Below are positions 1 to 10,574 of a stretch of 64,000 bases of DNA, one piece after another. The position numbers and the translations under genes are program-made. The stretch's first letter is position 1. The number at the start of each line of letters is the position of its first letter. The notes under the pieces are model-generated. The model was given only the letters and a program-made list of their open reading frames with translations. It searched no databases and had not been told where the DNA came from. The DNA comes from Blattamonas nauphoetae. Its lineage: Eukaryota > Preaxostyla > Oxymonadida. Location: positions 310,001 to 374,000 of the forward strand of contig JARBJD010000029.1 of the NCBI GenBank assembly GCA_033064195.1, in the 5' to 3' direction.

Positions 1-63
1 ATATTGTACTCGAAACTAGGAGGTTCTCCAAGATCATCCCACAGCAATTAAATCGATCACAAA

Positions 64-2325
64 ATGCTCCCTGAACCTTCCTTGAATGCTATACCTGGAG
101 TCACTAATCCCACAAGAACCGAGCGAGATCTGGTTTGGTTAATTCTTATGGATCGCAATTCTATATTTACTGATTCACGTTCACCAACACTCTCACATCG
201 TTTCTTCGCTTTTCTTATCTCTCTATTCCTAATTTTCCCTTTGATTTTTCATCCTTCTATTTTTTTCATGTGTAGGGTCCACTGATAGCAGATTGTCTGC
301 AGAAATACAGAGATGGCGATGAATCGTCGAAACAGAAAACGGCGCTTGTGGTCTATTCTCTCTTCTTGTCGGGTGTGATCATCCTTCTGTTGTTTATTAT
401 TATTGCGTCCTTGTTGATATTTCTCACTTATCATCATATTGCCTGTCGTTCGTTCGTTTCTCTTCTGATCGTGTTTGTGTGATTCTCTGTTCAGAGAACA
501 ACGATATTCACAAACTGAGTGAAGAAGTGATGTCATCGGGATTGTTGGAAGAGTTCTGCTCAACACTGGCGAATCCTTGTTCCGAGGAGCTCTTCGTTTG
601 TCTTTTGTTCGTTCCTTCATCTTCCTCGTCATCTTCTTCGTCATCTTCTTGAAATCTTCGTATCTTCTGTTGCTGAATGATGTTTGGTGTTCAGGTGTCT
701 GTTTCTGGAATTGTGTCGGTTGTTGTGAGTGGAGCGAGTCTGCCTTTTCGTGTTGGAGTGAGCAGTCTTCTTCCATCACTCGTGAATCTCGTCTCTGTGT
801 GCCTCTTCTTCCTTCTCTTCACTTTTTCCTTTTCTCTCTTTTTCTATTCGTGCTTCTGTTGGTGCATCTGTTTGTGTTTCTGTTGATGTTCAGAAATCGT
901 CGTCGAAAGTTGTTGAAAGTGCATCGCGAGTGGTTGGGTGTGTCTTCTCTTCTTCTCATCTCTTCCTTTCTCTTTCTAATTCTCTTCATTCTTCTTGTTT
1001 TGATTGTTGATTGATTGGTGTGTCAGGCATCTGTGCCGTGTGTCGATGTCGGGAGGAGATGTGGAAGGAGTTCTGAACAGTGGAGTTGTGGAAGGGCTGT
1101 GCAAACAAAGCTCAATGATTGTTTCGAGTGGAGATGGGATTGGAAGTGGACATGGACTTTCTGTTCTGAAATCACTGGACTCGCTTTGCATGGGACTGAA
1201 ATCGTTCTTGCGAAATGAAGAACAATCTACGAAGACATCAGAAACGAAGAAGAACGAAAGAAAGGCGGAAGAATCAGAAAGTCGATTTTCAGTTGTGAAT
1301 CGGAGCCGAGCAGCACTGTCTGAGATTGAATGGACACTTCGCTCGATGATTGTGGAGATTGGGAGAGAAGAGGAGAGAGGGGGAGAAGATGAAGGAAGAA
1401 ATGAGATATCTGAGAAGATTGGAGGGATGCTGATCCGACACTTCCCCTCGTCATTTGTGGGATTGGGAGAGAAGAAGGAAGGAGTGATTGGAATGGACAT
1501 TGGGCGACTTCGAATGGAAATGGAAGAGAACGAGAAACGGCGAGAAATGCAATTGAAATTAAACTCAGGAAGGAGAAAGAAAGGATTGAAGCTGAAAGAA
1601 AGAACGAGAGAGAAGAAATTGCTCGAAATGAAGAAGAGCGAAGGAAGGATTTTGAACGACAGATGGCCGAACTGCAAGCAGAAAGAGAAGCCAACCAACA
1701 GTTCATCAAAGAAGGCCTGGAAAGACAGAAAGAGAAAGAGAAATACGAGGAAGAAAGAAAACGACAAAGCAAAGTGGGTGCAGCAGCCATCGAATTCTTC
1801 TCTTCATCAAACTTTTCTCTCTCTGACCGCACGTTCACCAAACATTCGACTGATGATAGTGGGTGTCTCGTCTCGTTCGAATTCGGTGCTGTTGTTGCTC
1901 GTCTCTCGCTGATCGTTGGATGTGTCCCTCAATCCAATTACACGATCGGCGTGATCTCTTCGGCACTCGCAGCCAATGCTCAGACAACTGGTATATATGC
2001 TCTGTCTGGAGGAGCAGGAGGTTGGGATATTCGTCCATCACATCGTCTGACATGGATGAATGCCAAGTACACGAATCAATATCATGCATGTGCGGCGGGG
2101 GCAGTTGGACAGCGAGTGGTGATCGAGGCGGATGGACGCGAAGGAAGGAGAACTGTTCGAATGTCGCAAGATGGACAGACACAGCCAGCCTTCTTCACAA
2201 ACATCCCTGTTCCCTTCCGACTCGCTGTGTTCCTCTCCTGGAAGAACGATTCAGTGACAATCGAGTCAGTGGAAGTTGTGAAAGAGGCACAGATGGTTGG
2301 GGGAACGATTTCTGTTCGGATGTAG
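64..2325 (+). pseudogene. Coiled-coil/SPRY family protein, copy 1 (frameshifted)
   Basis: First of four full-length family copies in the window. Six exons join cleanly: 64-132, 276-372, 495-595, 695-796, 894-937 and 1027-2325, all with GT-AG introns. The first five encode helical, ARM-like segments (for example HKLSEEVMSSG, then SSLLPSLVNLVS). The last encodes a charged coiled coil (about 1500-1780) and a SPRY/B30.2-like beta domain (about 1785-2325) ending near GQRVVIEADGREG (this copy has EQ/GQ variants) and TIPV/TISVRM. Start 64 (MLPEPSLNAIPG) is conserved in copies 2 and 4. In this copy the reading frame breaks near 1550: upstream exon 6 is in one frame (REM) and the coiled coil IEIKLRKEKE resumes in another, with no splice sites between. 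It is therefore probably a recent pseudogene, unless the assembly has a 1-nt error. Function is unknown; SPRY domains usually bind proteins. Confidence 0.75.
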
Positions 2326-2427
2326 AGGTCAATGGACAACAAAACATCGTCCTCACAGTTTCATACTCGCTTCATTTCAATATCCGTAAATCGTAGGACC
2401 TAATTTTATGGAACTTCACCAACAGAG

Positions 2428-4168
2428 ATGACAGAGATGACATTCACGGTGGAAATGGGTGGATCTGCGATGATCAGTGCGATCCTATTCTACAATGAGA
2501 AAGGAGAAGTCATCCTCCTCCGCAATTTCCGAGGAGATATTCGGTATTCCTGATCATTATTTTTGACACCATCGGATTGTTCTCATCAAACTGTGATGAA
2601 TATCTTCTTTCACCAACTTTGCTTTTATTTAACCAATATCACGAACCATATTCTCATCAATCATCATAAATCCCTTTTTTCTCAATCTTTCAGCAAATCC
2701 ACGTCTGAAGCCTTCCGACAGAAGATCTTGGCGAAAAAGGACACGAAGTTTCCAATCGTCCAGCTGGGGCGTGTGACCTTCTTCTATATCCGTGTGGAAG
2801 ATGTGTATATTGTGGCGTGTACTGGTGGGAACTGCAATGCAGCCGTTGTTTTTGAGTCACTGTACAAACTGGTTGAAGTGTTCAAGTCTTATTTTGGCGG
2901 TCTATTCAACGAAGACACAATCAAGAAGCACTTCCCTCTGATGTACGAATTAATCGACGGTCTTTCTCTTTCCTTTCCATCGCCCATTGTCGTCTTTCAA
3001 CAGAGGCCTTCGATTTCGGGTATCCCCAAAATATTGATCCTGAAGTTCTGAAGACCTACATCATCCAAGGAAAGCCCATCACTGCACAGAAGGTGTCACT
3101 TCTCCTCTTTATTGTGTATTCTTTCAACAGGCCCAACAATTGAGTGTCCACGCCACTGGACAGTCCAATCGTCCTCCAGACCTTGTTTACAAAAACAATG
3201 AAATGTACATCGACATCATTGAGCAGGTGGATCTCCTTGTGTCCTCCAGGCACACCATTCTGAATGCTGAGGTCAACGGACAAATCAACCTGCGTGTTCA
3301 CCTCTCTGGCCAACCAGAGTGTATCTTTGGGTTCAACGATAAATTGTTTATGGATAAGCACAACGATCTCTCCCAGCGAGCTGTCCGCCGTGGTCGAGGC
3401 TTCCAGCTCGAGCTTGATGACATTCAGTTTCACAAATGCGTAAAACTTGGCCGTTTCAACGCCGACCGAACTATTGCCTTTGTCCCCCCTGATGGAGATT
3501 TTACGTTGATGAGGTCTTTCATTTTCTTGTTTAGCATCTCCAGATATCGAATCTCGGAACGACTTGTCAAACCACCATTCAACGTGAATCCGGTCATAAT
3601 CGAACATACCAATACTCGATTTGTCGTCCAAGTGACCATTTCATCAACATTCAACCCTCAATTCGTCGCAACCCAAGTTGTAGTCAAGGTTTTCTCGTCA
3701 TCTCAGTCGATCATCTTCAGATTCCGGTTCCCCATAACACAGCCAGAACAACCTGCGATGTGTCCATCGGTGCTGCTAAATTCGAGCCCACGCAACATGC
3801 CATTATGTGGCGGATAACAAACTTCCCTGGTTGTTCCTCAACACAAATCACAGCAAGTGTCCAACTCCTCGCTTCTGTTGTCCAACAAGCTCCTTGGCCA
3901 AAACCACCTATCGCCATGCAGTTTATGGTGTGATATTTCCTTATTTTGTCATCTCTTCTCTCTCCATCATCCACCACATCCCATTCAGGTCCCCATGGCG
4001 ACGTCCTCAGGACTCGAAGTACTCTTTATGAACATCACAGAAAACAAATTGAACTATCAGGCGGAGAGATTTATTCGGTATTTGACACGAGGTGGCAATT
4101 ATCTCATCAGATATCCCGATACGGTTGGTCGGAACACGGAGAATCCGATCAAGGCCACAAAGAATTAG
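2428..4168 (+). CDS. AP2M1: AP-2 clathrin adaptor complex, medium (mu) subunit
   Basis: Mu subunit of an adaptor complex, most like AP-2, which selects YxxPhi cargo for clathrin-coated pits at the plasma membrane. Seven exons give a collinear protein; introns are 2544-2693, 2960-3003, 3093-3130, 3514-3543, 3689-3720 and 3928-3988. The N-terminal longin-like half reads SAMISAILFYNEKGEVI and YFGGLFNEDTIKKHF. The C-terminal mu-homology half reads PECIFGFNDKLFMDKH, FIPPDGEF-like FVPPDGDFTLMRY and ends RYLTRGGNYLIRY. In-frame ATGs lie at 2428, 2437 and 2455; 2455 (MGGSAMIS) best matches known AP-2 mu starts. Length (about 430 aa) is normal. It follows SPRY copy 1 by about 100 bp on the same strand. 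AP-1, AP-3 or AP-4 mu is less likely but not excluded. Confidence 0.92.
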
Positions 4169-4441
4169 GGTGCTTGTTGGTTCATGTTTTTTATCTTTCT
4201 CATCATCTCATCGCTCCATGTGTCATGTTTCTATTATTTCTTCTCACGTTCATCGTCAAGACTCATCTCGCTTTGATCGTCATCAATTTCCCGCTGTATT
4301 GTTGTTTTTCATTACTGAACGGCGGAATCTTGAGAGTTTTGACTGACAGAGCATTCTTCTGGCAGTCTGTTTGCTGTTTAATCGATAAGTGATGACAGAA
4401 CTTTCATGATGGGATGCTGGAAAGATCAAGGGAAGTTGTGA

Positions 4442-7028
4442 ATGGGAAAACAATCATCTCCACCGAGTGGTGGACAACCTCCCCCATTTGTTGGTTGGGA
4501 TCTCTATTACCGGGGATGTGATCCAGCGGAATACCAGAGCACAATCGCGAACGTCCAAGAATGGCTTTTGTTTTTTCGCTCTCCTTATGCTATACCGATT
4601 TCTCAGGTATTTATTTGTCATATATTCACATTCTATTCATCTTATTCCTTATTAGGATGACAAAGTCAAAAGATTCATTGTTCGGTTTGACGTGACAGTT
4701 CTGAAGACCATTCCGTCCGACTCCCCTCTTCTCCAAGGAAAAGCTATCCGTGAATTCGTCACTCGAGTTGAGGCTGAGCCTGAGCTGGTCTTTTCCGAGA
4801 TAAAACTCGCTGCCCATCATACAATCTTCGCCCTCTCAAAAATCCCCGATTTGCCGTACAGCGATCAAGAAATCCTCCTTCGAATTATGGGTTTCCGCAC
4901 AACTCCCCTCCGCGAAGTCAAAAGCAACTATATCGACAAGTTTGTCAGCATAAAAGGCACAATCGTCCGAGTTGGGCCGATCCGGCCTCTCGTCAACGAA
5001 TGCTCCTTCGAATGCAACCGCTGCGGCTCCAAACAGACAATGAGATTCCCTGAAGGCCGTTTCGCAACACCTGATAAATGCTGTACCTCAGGTTGTCGTT
5101 CCAGAGCCTTCACACCGAACAGACAAACCATGAAAGCCACGGATTGGCAAAAGATCAGAGTCCAAGAAGTCATCAGTGATTACCGAGATAGTGGAAGGAT
5201 CCCACGCTTGATGGAATGTGAATTAGCTGACGAACTTGTTGGACAATGCGTTCCTGGGGACATCGCAACCGTCAGCGGAATTGCACGGATCATCAGTGTG
5301 GATGAAGGGAAGAGCGGTGGGAATTGGGGGCAGAACAGAGGGGGAGGGGGTGGGGGAGGAGGATGGAGAGGGAGAGGTGGTCATCAACGCGGTGGAATCC
5401 AAGTCAAGACGAAACAATCAACGCTGTATTCGTTGTTCATCTATGCGCATTCAGTGTCCACGTCTCGCGATGGGTTTGCATTTGATACAAGCTACAATTC
5501 AACCTCTACGCACCCCTCGAGCTCGTCGTCTTCCTTCTCAACCGTGAAAGACGCTGCCCTGATTCGAAAAATCGTGTTAAAACCAAATCTTTTCCCGTTT
5601 TTGGTGAATTCGATCGCTCCACACATCTACGGACACTACACGATCAAACAAGGATTCCTTCTCGCTCTCTTCGGCGGCACTCCTCAATACAACACTGGCA
5701 ATTCCGGACTTCTCCCAGTTCGTTCCTCCATCCACATGCTCGTTGTGGGCGACCCAGGAATGGGGAAGAGCCAGATGTTAAGATCTGTTGCTTCAAACAC
5801 CCCTCGTGGTGTGTATGTGTCTGGAAATACATCCACAAGCTCTGGATTGACAGTGACTGTGGTGAAAGAGGGAGGAGACTTCGCGTTGGAAGCTGGGGCG
5901 CTTATTTTGGGCGATCGAGGATTGTGTTGCATCGACGAGTTCGACAAGATGGGGAATGAACATCAGGCACTGTTGGAAGCGATGGAACAACAATCAATAT
6001 CCATTGCGAAGGGAGGAATGGTGTGCTCATTGTCGGCGAGGACGAGTGTGATTGCAGCTGCGAATCCAGTTGGCGGTCATTATGACAGGTCGAGGACGGT
6101 TGGGGAGAACTTGAAGATGAGTGCGATGATTCTGACGAGGTTTGATTTGGTGTTTGTGTTGATGGACACGCCAGACGCTGAGACGGATAAGAAACTGTCG
6201 AGTCATCTTGTGAGGATTCATGGGAAGAAAGAGGAGAGAGAAGATGCGAGAGAGAGGAGAAGGAAGGAGGAAGACTCGAACTGGACTGAAAGCGATAATT
6301 TGAATGCTCAGAGTGTGGAAGACTGGGAATCACACATGCCTCCTCCATCAGCTCCTGTCCCATCAACACCCACCCACATCCCTCCCCCCGTGCTCTCCAC
6401 TCCTCACCACACTCAACACAACCTCCTCCAACCCTCCACACAACCATCCCAACTCCACTCCACCTCCCTCCTCGACTCCCCAACGTTCGATCCCATCCCT
6501 TCTCAGCATCTTCGACGATACATCGCCTACGCTCGCTCGTTCTGCCATCCGAAACTGTCTCGTGCTGCTCGTGATCGACTCAAGGATTACTTTGTCCAAC
6601 TTCGGAAGATCCACAACGCCTCTGACTCTGCTGTTGTGACAGCAAGACAGTTGGAGTCGCTGATTCGCTTGGCTGAGGCAAGGGCTAAGTGTGAGCTGCG
6701 AGAGGAGGTGACGGAGAATGACGCGTTGGATGTGATCGATCTTATGAAACACTCGCTGTACGAGAACCTGGCGAATGAGACGGGAGTGATTGATATGACG
6801 AGAGCATCTGGGATGAGTCGAAGTGGTGATATTTCGAGATTGACAAGAGGGATTGTGCAGCTGTGTCGAAACAACAAGACGAGAATGCTCGAAAGGAGGG
6901 AGATCGTGAATGTGGCGAGGGGAATCGGGATAACGAAGGACGTGGATCAACTGATTGACAAGCTGAACATTCATGGGATCCTCCTGAAGAAACCGAACTC
7001 AATGTTTCTTGTCACAGGAGCAGAGTAG
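4442..7028 (+). CDS. MCM8: MCM8 DNA helicase
   Basis: MCM-family AAA+ helicase; MCM8 (usually with MCM9) acts in homologous recombination and crosslink repair rather than replication licensing. Exon 1 is 4442-4606, the intron 4607-4655, exon 2 4656-7028. The N terminus has the MCM8-type GWDLYYRG opening. A C4 zinc finger follows (CNRCG, then CCTSGC, about 5011-5100). The AAA+ core has Walker A GDPGMGKSQ (about 5750), Walker B CCIDEFDKMGN (about 5930), sensor AAANPVGGHYDRSRT and Arg-finger region LTRFDLVF. The region after the core, QLESLIRLAEARAKCELREE, matches MCM8 rather than MCM2-7. Odd: a Gly/Arg-rich insertion (about 5300-5400) interrupts the OB-fold, and a Ser/Thr/Pro insert lies at about 6330-6480. 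Length is about 850 aa. Confidence 0.95.
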
Positions 7029-7372
7029 TGGAAATATGAATGTCTTTCTTTCTCAAGTTTTAATTGTCATTTTATTTGATTGATGGAGAACAAAATGATG
7101 TTTTGGGGAATGATTCACGTTTCTCGAGAATATTGAATGGATTTTCTCTTCTGTTTGAAGAAAGGAAAGTTAAGGGGAACCGACGAAACTGTAGGATGCA
7201 AAAACGAATGAAAAGCGCTGGAAGGAGAAAAGAGTAAGTTGCGAACTGTATTTCAAAGACCATACAGAAACAGCAAAAAACATAGTGGGAAGATTTGAGA
7301 TACAGAACGAGACAGAGCAAAGAGATCAGAAGTAGAAAATGCTGGGGTTGTCGGTTCTTGAGGAATTGTGCC

Positions 7373-8553
7373 TCAAGAAGCTTGTTGAGTAAAGAAAGTG
7401 TTGAGAAGAGTTGCAATTTCGGAAGTTCGCTCTCTGAAGGAGGATAAATGAACGGGAAAGGAGGTGATGACAAACAAATGCACGGAATGACCGACACCCT
7501 CAAGTGTGAGAAGAGGGCAATCCAGAACTTGAGCGAGCTTTAGTCCATGTCGATAGGTGATCATCTGATGAGAGGAATGGAGAAAAATGTTGGTAATGAG
7601 GAATGGTGGAAAAGAACAAAAGGGCTGCGAATGACTCAATTTAGGGAGGAAAATATTCGAAAAAGGATAAACTGTGTCTGCAGTGCCATGGATGACCATA
7701 ACATGCGGCGAGATTGCTTTAGCTGCCTGTAGAGCGAGGGCCGAAATGCGATGCCTGAAACATGCCACACCCTGCCCCAAACTCATCACAGCCCTCATTT
7801 TTTCATCAGAAAAGGGAAGATATGAAAGTGACTGATCGAGGAAGTCTTTCCCCGTCATCCCCTCATCATCAACCTGAGACGAAAGAAAGGCATTTGAGAA
7901 TAGTATTGGACGGGTCAGAAGAAGCTGTTCTGTCCTGTTTCTGGCAGGTGCTGATTGGAGTATCGTCTTAACCGTTGAGAGTGTTGGGAAATATGGTCCA
8001 CATGTCGTTGCAACGAATACAGCTGACTCGATTCGTTTAGGCTCGTTCTCGTACATCTGCAGGGCCACCATCCCACCCATCGATTCTCCGTACAAACACA
8101 CTCGATCCCAGCCGAGATGGTCGAGGAGACCAAGGGCGTCAGTCGCAAAGAGTTGGATCGAGAGAAAGCGAACTGGTGATTCGCTGAATCCGATACCGCG
8201 GTGGTCAAAAATACAGATCTCAAAAGCCTCGTTTTCAAGAAGGGAGATCAGAAGGTGACGATGATCATCCATGTGTCCACCCCATCCAGGAACAATCAAG
8301 ACTTTTGTCGGACCGGCTCCATATGCTAGCAGAAAAAAGTTGAGAATAAATCAGAAAATGACACACTCTCATAATATATGGCAAAATTTTCTTCCGTTGT
8401 TGTGAAGTAGCCATGTGAATTGAGATAAAACAGTTGAAGATTGGTGAGGAGGGCTTCGGCTCCTTTCTTGAGACTGTGACGAACTAATGGATTTGCAGAT
8501 GTGGCGGGAATCTCGAGGGGTTCAATCTGGTCAGAAGCAACTTGAGACGTCAT
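7373..8553 (-). CDS. Alpha/beta hydrolase
   Basis: Alpha/beta-hydrolase fold protein, substrate unknown. Four exons read on the minus strand: 8553-8367, 8325-7673, 7564-7476 and 7433-7373. Introns (41, 108 and 42 nt) all restore frame. Motifs: oxyanion region VPGWGGHMDD, nucleophile elbow GESMGG (Ser), acid loop HGTADTMI (Asp) and catalytic His in GVGHSVHLE. The ATG at 8553 gives MTSQVASDQIEP with no signal peptide, so it is probably cytosolic. The product is about 330 aa, normal for this fold. It is convergent with MCM8 (about 345 bp between stops). It could be an esterase, lipase-like or epoxide-hydrolase-like enzyme; sequence alone cannot decide. Confidence 0.85.
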
Positions 8554-8911
8554 GGAGAAGCAGGAGAGAGATAAAAAAATTGGGAAGTGTTCCGGCTCCG
8601 GAAAATGACCCCATATCCCAGTACTGGGACAAAATTGTGCTGAATATTTTCGAATGAAGATAGCTCCACCGGTCTGACTGGTAAAAAGAGCCGGTCAGGA
8701 CCAATGTGGTCTTTCTCTGTCATCGAACAAAACAAATTGTGGTGGGATCTGATGGAAAGTCGCCAATTCTCCGAAAGAGTATCCGAAAATGTTGAAACCC
8801 ATATATATATTGAACATATGCAGAATAACAAGATTAAATGATGATTACTCTGAAATAAAGATGAAAAAAGAAGATTCAAAACAAGAAAGACAATAGATCA
8901 AAATTGAACCA
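8554..8911. other. Gene-free spacer with CCGG/GGTCAG motifs
   Basis: Spacer between two minus-strand genes. It holds short CCGGCTCCGG, CCGGTCTGACTGG and GCCGGTCAGG motifs (about 8590-8700) resembling the end motifs of the 12958-14957 element, then an AT run near 8805. It may be a decayed short insertion, but I see no complete termini. Confidence 0.3.
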
Positions 8912-10539
8912 TCATTTCTCCGAAAAAGCATCAAGACCCTTTGCATTTCCTCCATCTCTCTTTTCATTCATCAGAGACTCCAGTGCTTTCACTTCTCGAT
9001 CAAGTTTCTTCTGCTCCTTCCTCTGTTTGGCTCGGAATGTGTTTGGTCGATGAAACTGGTCTTTCTGTTCTTTCTCCCTCTTTGCCTTTAACTGGGGAGG
9101 CGCAAACATCGCATTCCAGTGCATCCTGTCCAACAGAGCTGACGATGATGAAAAAGAAACAAACGCATCTGCTGAACTTTTCCGGAGTTCTGCATCAACT
9201 ACAGAATCATCATTTTCGGACTTTGTTGATTCTTCTCTCTTCTGAGGCTTGATTGAGATGATTTGAGAATCCGCGTTTGGAGAGCCCTCCATATCTCCTC
9301 CAAGAAACGATAAATCCTTGTCAACTGACACTAACTGTGAAGATGACCTGATTTCTGTTGTTTGCGGGTGTGGGGGAGGATAAATTTGCTTTTGTGAAGT
9401 GGATGGGCCACTCTGATTGAGATGGTCGGTGTTCATTGAAGAAGGAAGGAGATGTTTTGATACGATCTCATCGGGAATAGAAAAGAGGTCGAAGTCATCT
9501 CCAAGATCAATCGGTGGAAGTGGAGCGGATGGTTCAGGGTTCTTCGTGATGAGTGTTTTGTCTTCAATATCAGTGTGGTCTGATGAAATTTGTGCTTTAT
9601 CTTGACTGTTTGGTGTGTCTAAGATTAATGAGAAAGTTTCACGTGGAGTATGTCGATCAAAAGCAGTCAAAACATGATTGAGGAGATCAGGATTTCCGAA
9701 CGACATTGAAGTGCGAAGAGGAGGTTCCTCCGCAATTGAGACGTGTATCAAAGGCAGTTCCTCTTCAGGATGAACTGAGTGACGGTGAAATGTGGGTGAG
9801 AGGTGAGAATCTTCGTCTGGGAATTCTGGGTCTGAGATCTTGTAGGTATAATGTGTTTGGCCAGTTCTAAATGAAGAAACAATGTGAGGAGGCCGTGTCT
9901 TATGAACGATCTTGTCCACCAAGAACGAGTGGATCATTTGGATTGCGGCAGGGCTGTCTTGAGGAGGTACAAACAATGTCTGGATTTCGGATGGGTCTTC
10001 TTCTTGAGACTCAGAAGATGACAAATCATTGGCAAGAACTTCATGATCTAAGTGTGTTTCGTGGGATAATGGTGGAGTTTGTTCTTTATTTGATTCAGGA
10101 AGTGTTGTTTGTGATTGCCACAGTTCAGAGATGAGTCTTTGTTTCATATCTCCACTGAATCGAGAGATGACGGATAAAACGTCTCATACGACAAGGAAGA
10201 ATGCTCAATATCATTGATGGTTCGCTTTAGCTCAAAAAAAGCTGATTCTTCAGCTGTTTTCGATGAGCGCTCATGATTTCTTCTGGCGCGTGCTCGATCG
10301 TATACTTGAACTTTAACCGCAGGCTCACTGTCCGATGAACTACCATGGTTCTGTTTGTGCGATGAAGATCCACTAATGGAGGGAGAAAACGGACCATGGA
10401 AATGAACAGAAAAGTTGAGATGAAAACCGTTTATGCCAAGATTTACGAGAATCAGAGGATCCTCGATGCATAGAATGGTGTGAATTCTTGTGTCAACAGT
10501 CAGATGGATGCAGAATTCCAAGAACAAGCCGAGACCCAT
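8912..10539 (-). CDS. Disordered protein with a short Rad9-like N-terminal segment
   Basis: Two reading frames on the minus strand join through a 38-nt GT-AG intron (10192-10155): exon 1 10539-10193, exon 2 10154-8912. The first about 50 residues (GLGLFLEFCIHLTVD, then NLGINGFHLNFSVHF) resemble the last strands of the PCNA-like fold of Rad9, a subunit of the 9-1-1 DNA-damage clamp. The rest is acidic, Ser/Pro-rich and disordered, ending in a basic helix (about 9110-8950: MFAPPQLKAKREKEQKD). A real Rad9 needs about 200 more N-terminal residues, but the upstream DNA is the divergent H2A gene. So this is a truncated Rad9, an unrelated protein with chance similarity, or a gene with unseen exons. 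The start at 10539 is the first ATG that avoids overlap with H2A. Confidence 0.5.
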
Positions 10540-10574
10540 CACTTTTTCTCTTCCTTGCCAGCACTTCGATACTA
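10540..10574. promoter_or_regulatory. 35-bp divergent intergenic gap
   Basis: Only 35 bp separate the inferred minus-strand ATG (10539) from the H2A-fusion ATG (10575). If both starts are right, any shared promoter must extend into coding sequence. No TATA-like element is evident. Confidence 0.3.

Noticed and set aside
10144-10147. ATGA overlap of two minus-strand frames, like a translationally coupled operon
   Set aside because: A 38-nt GT-AG intron (10192-10155) joins the frames into one protein, which fits a eukaryotic gene.
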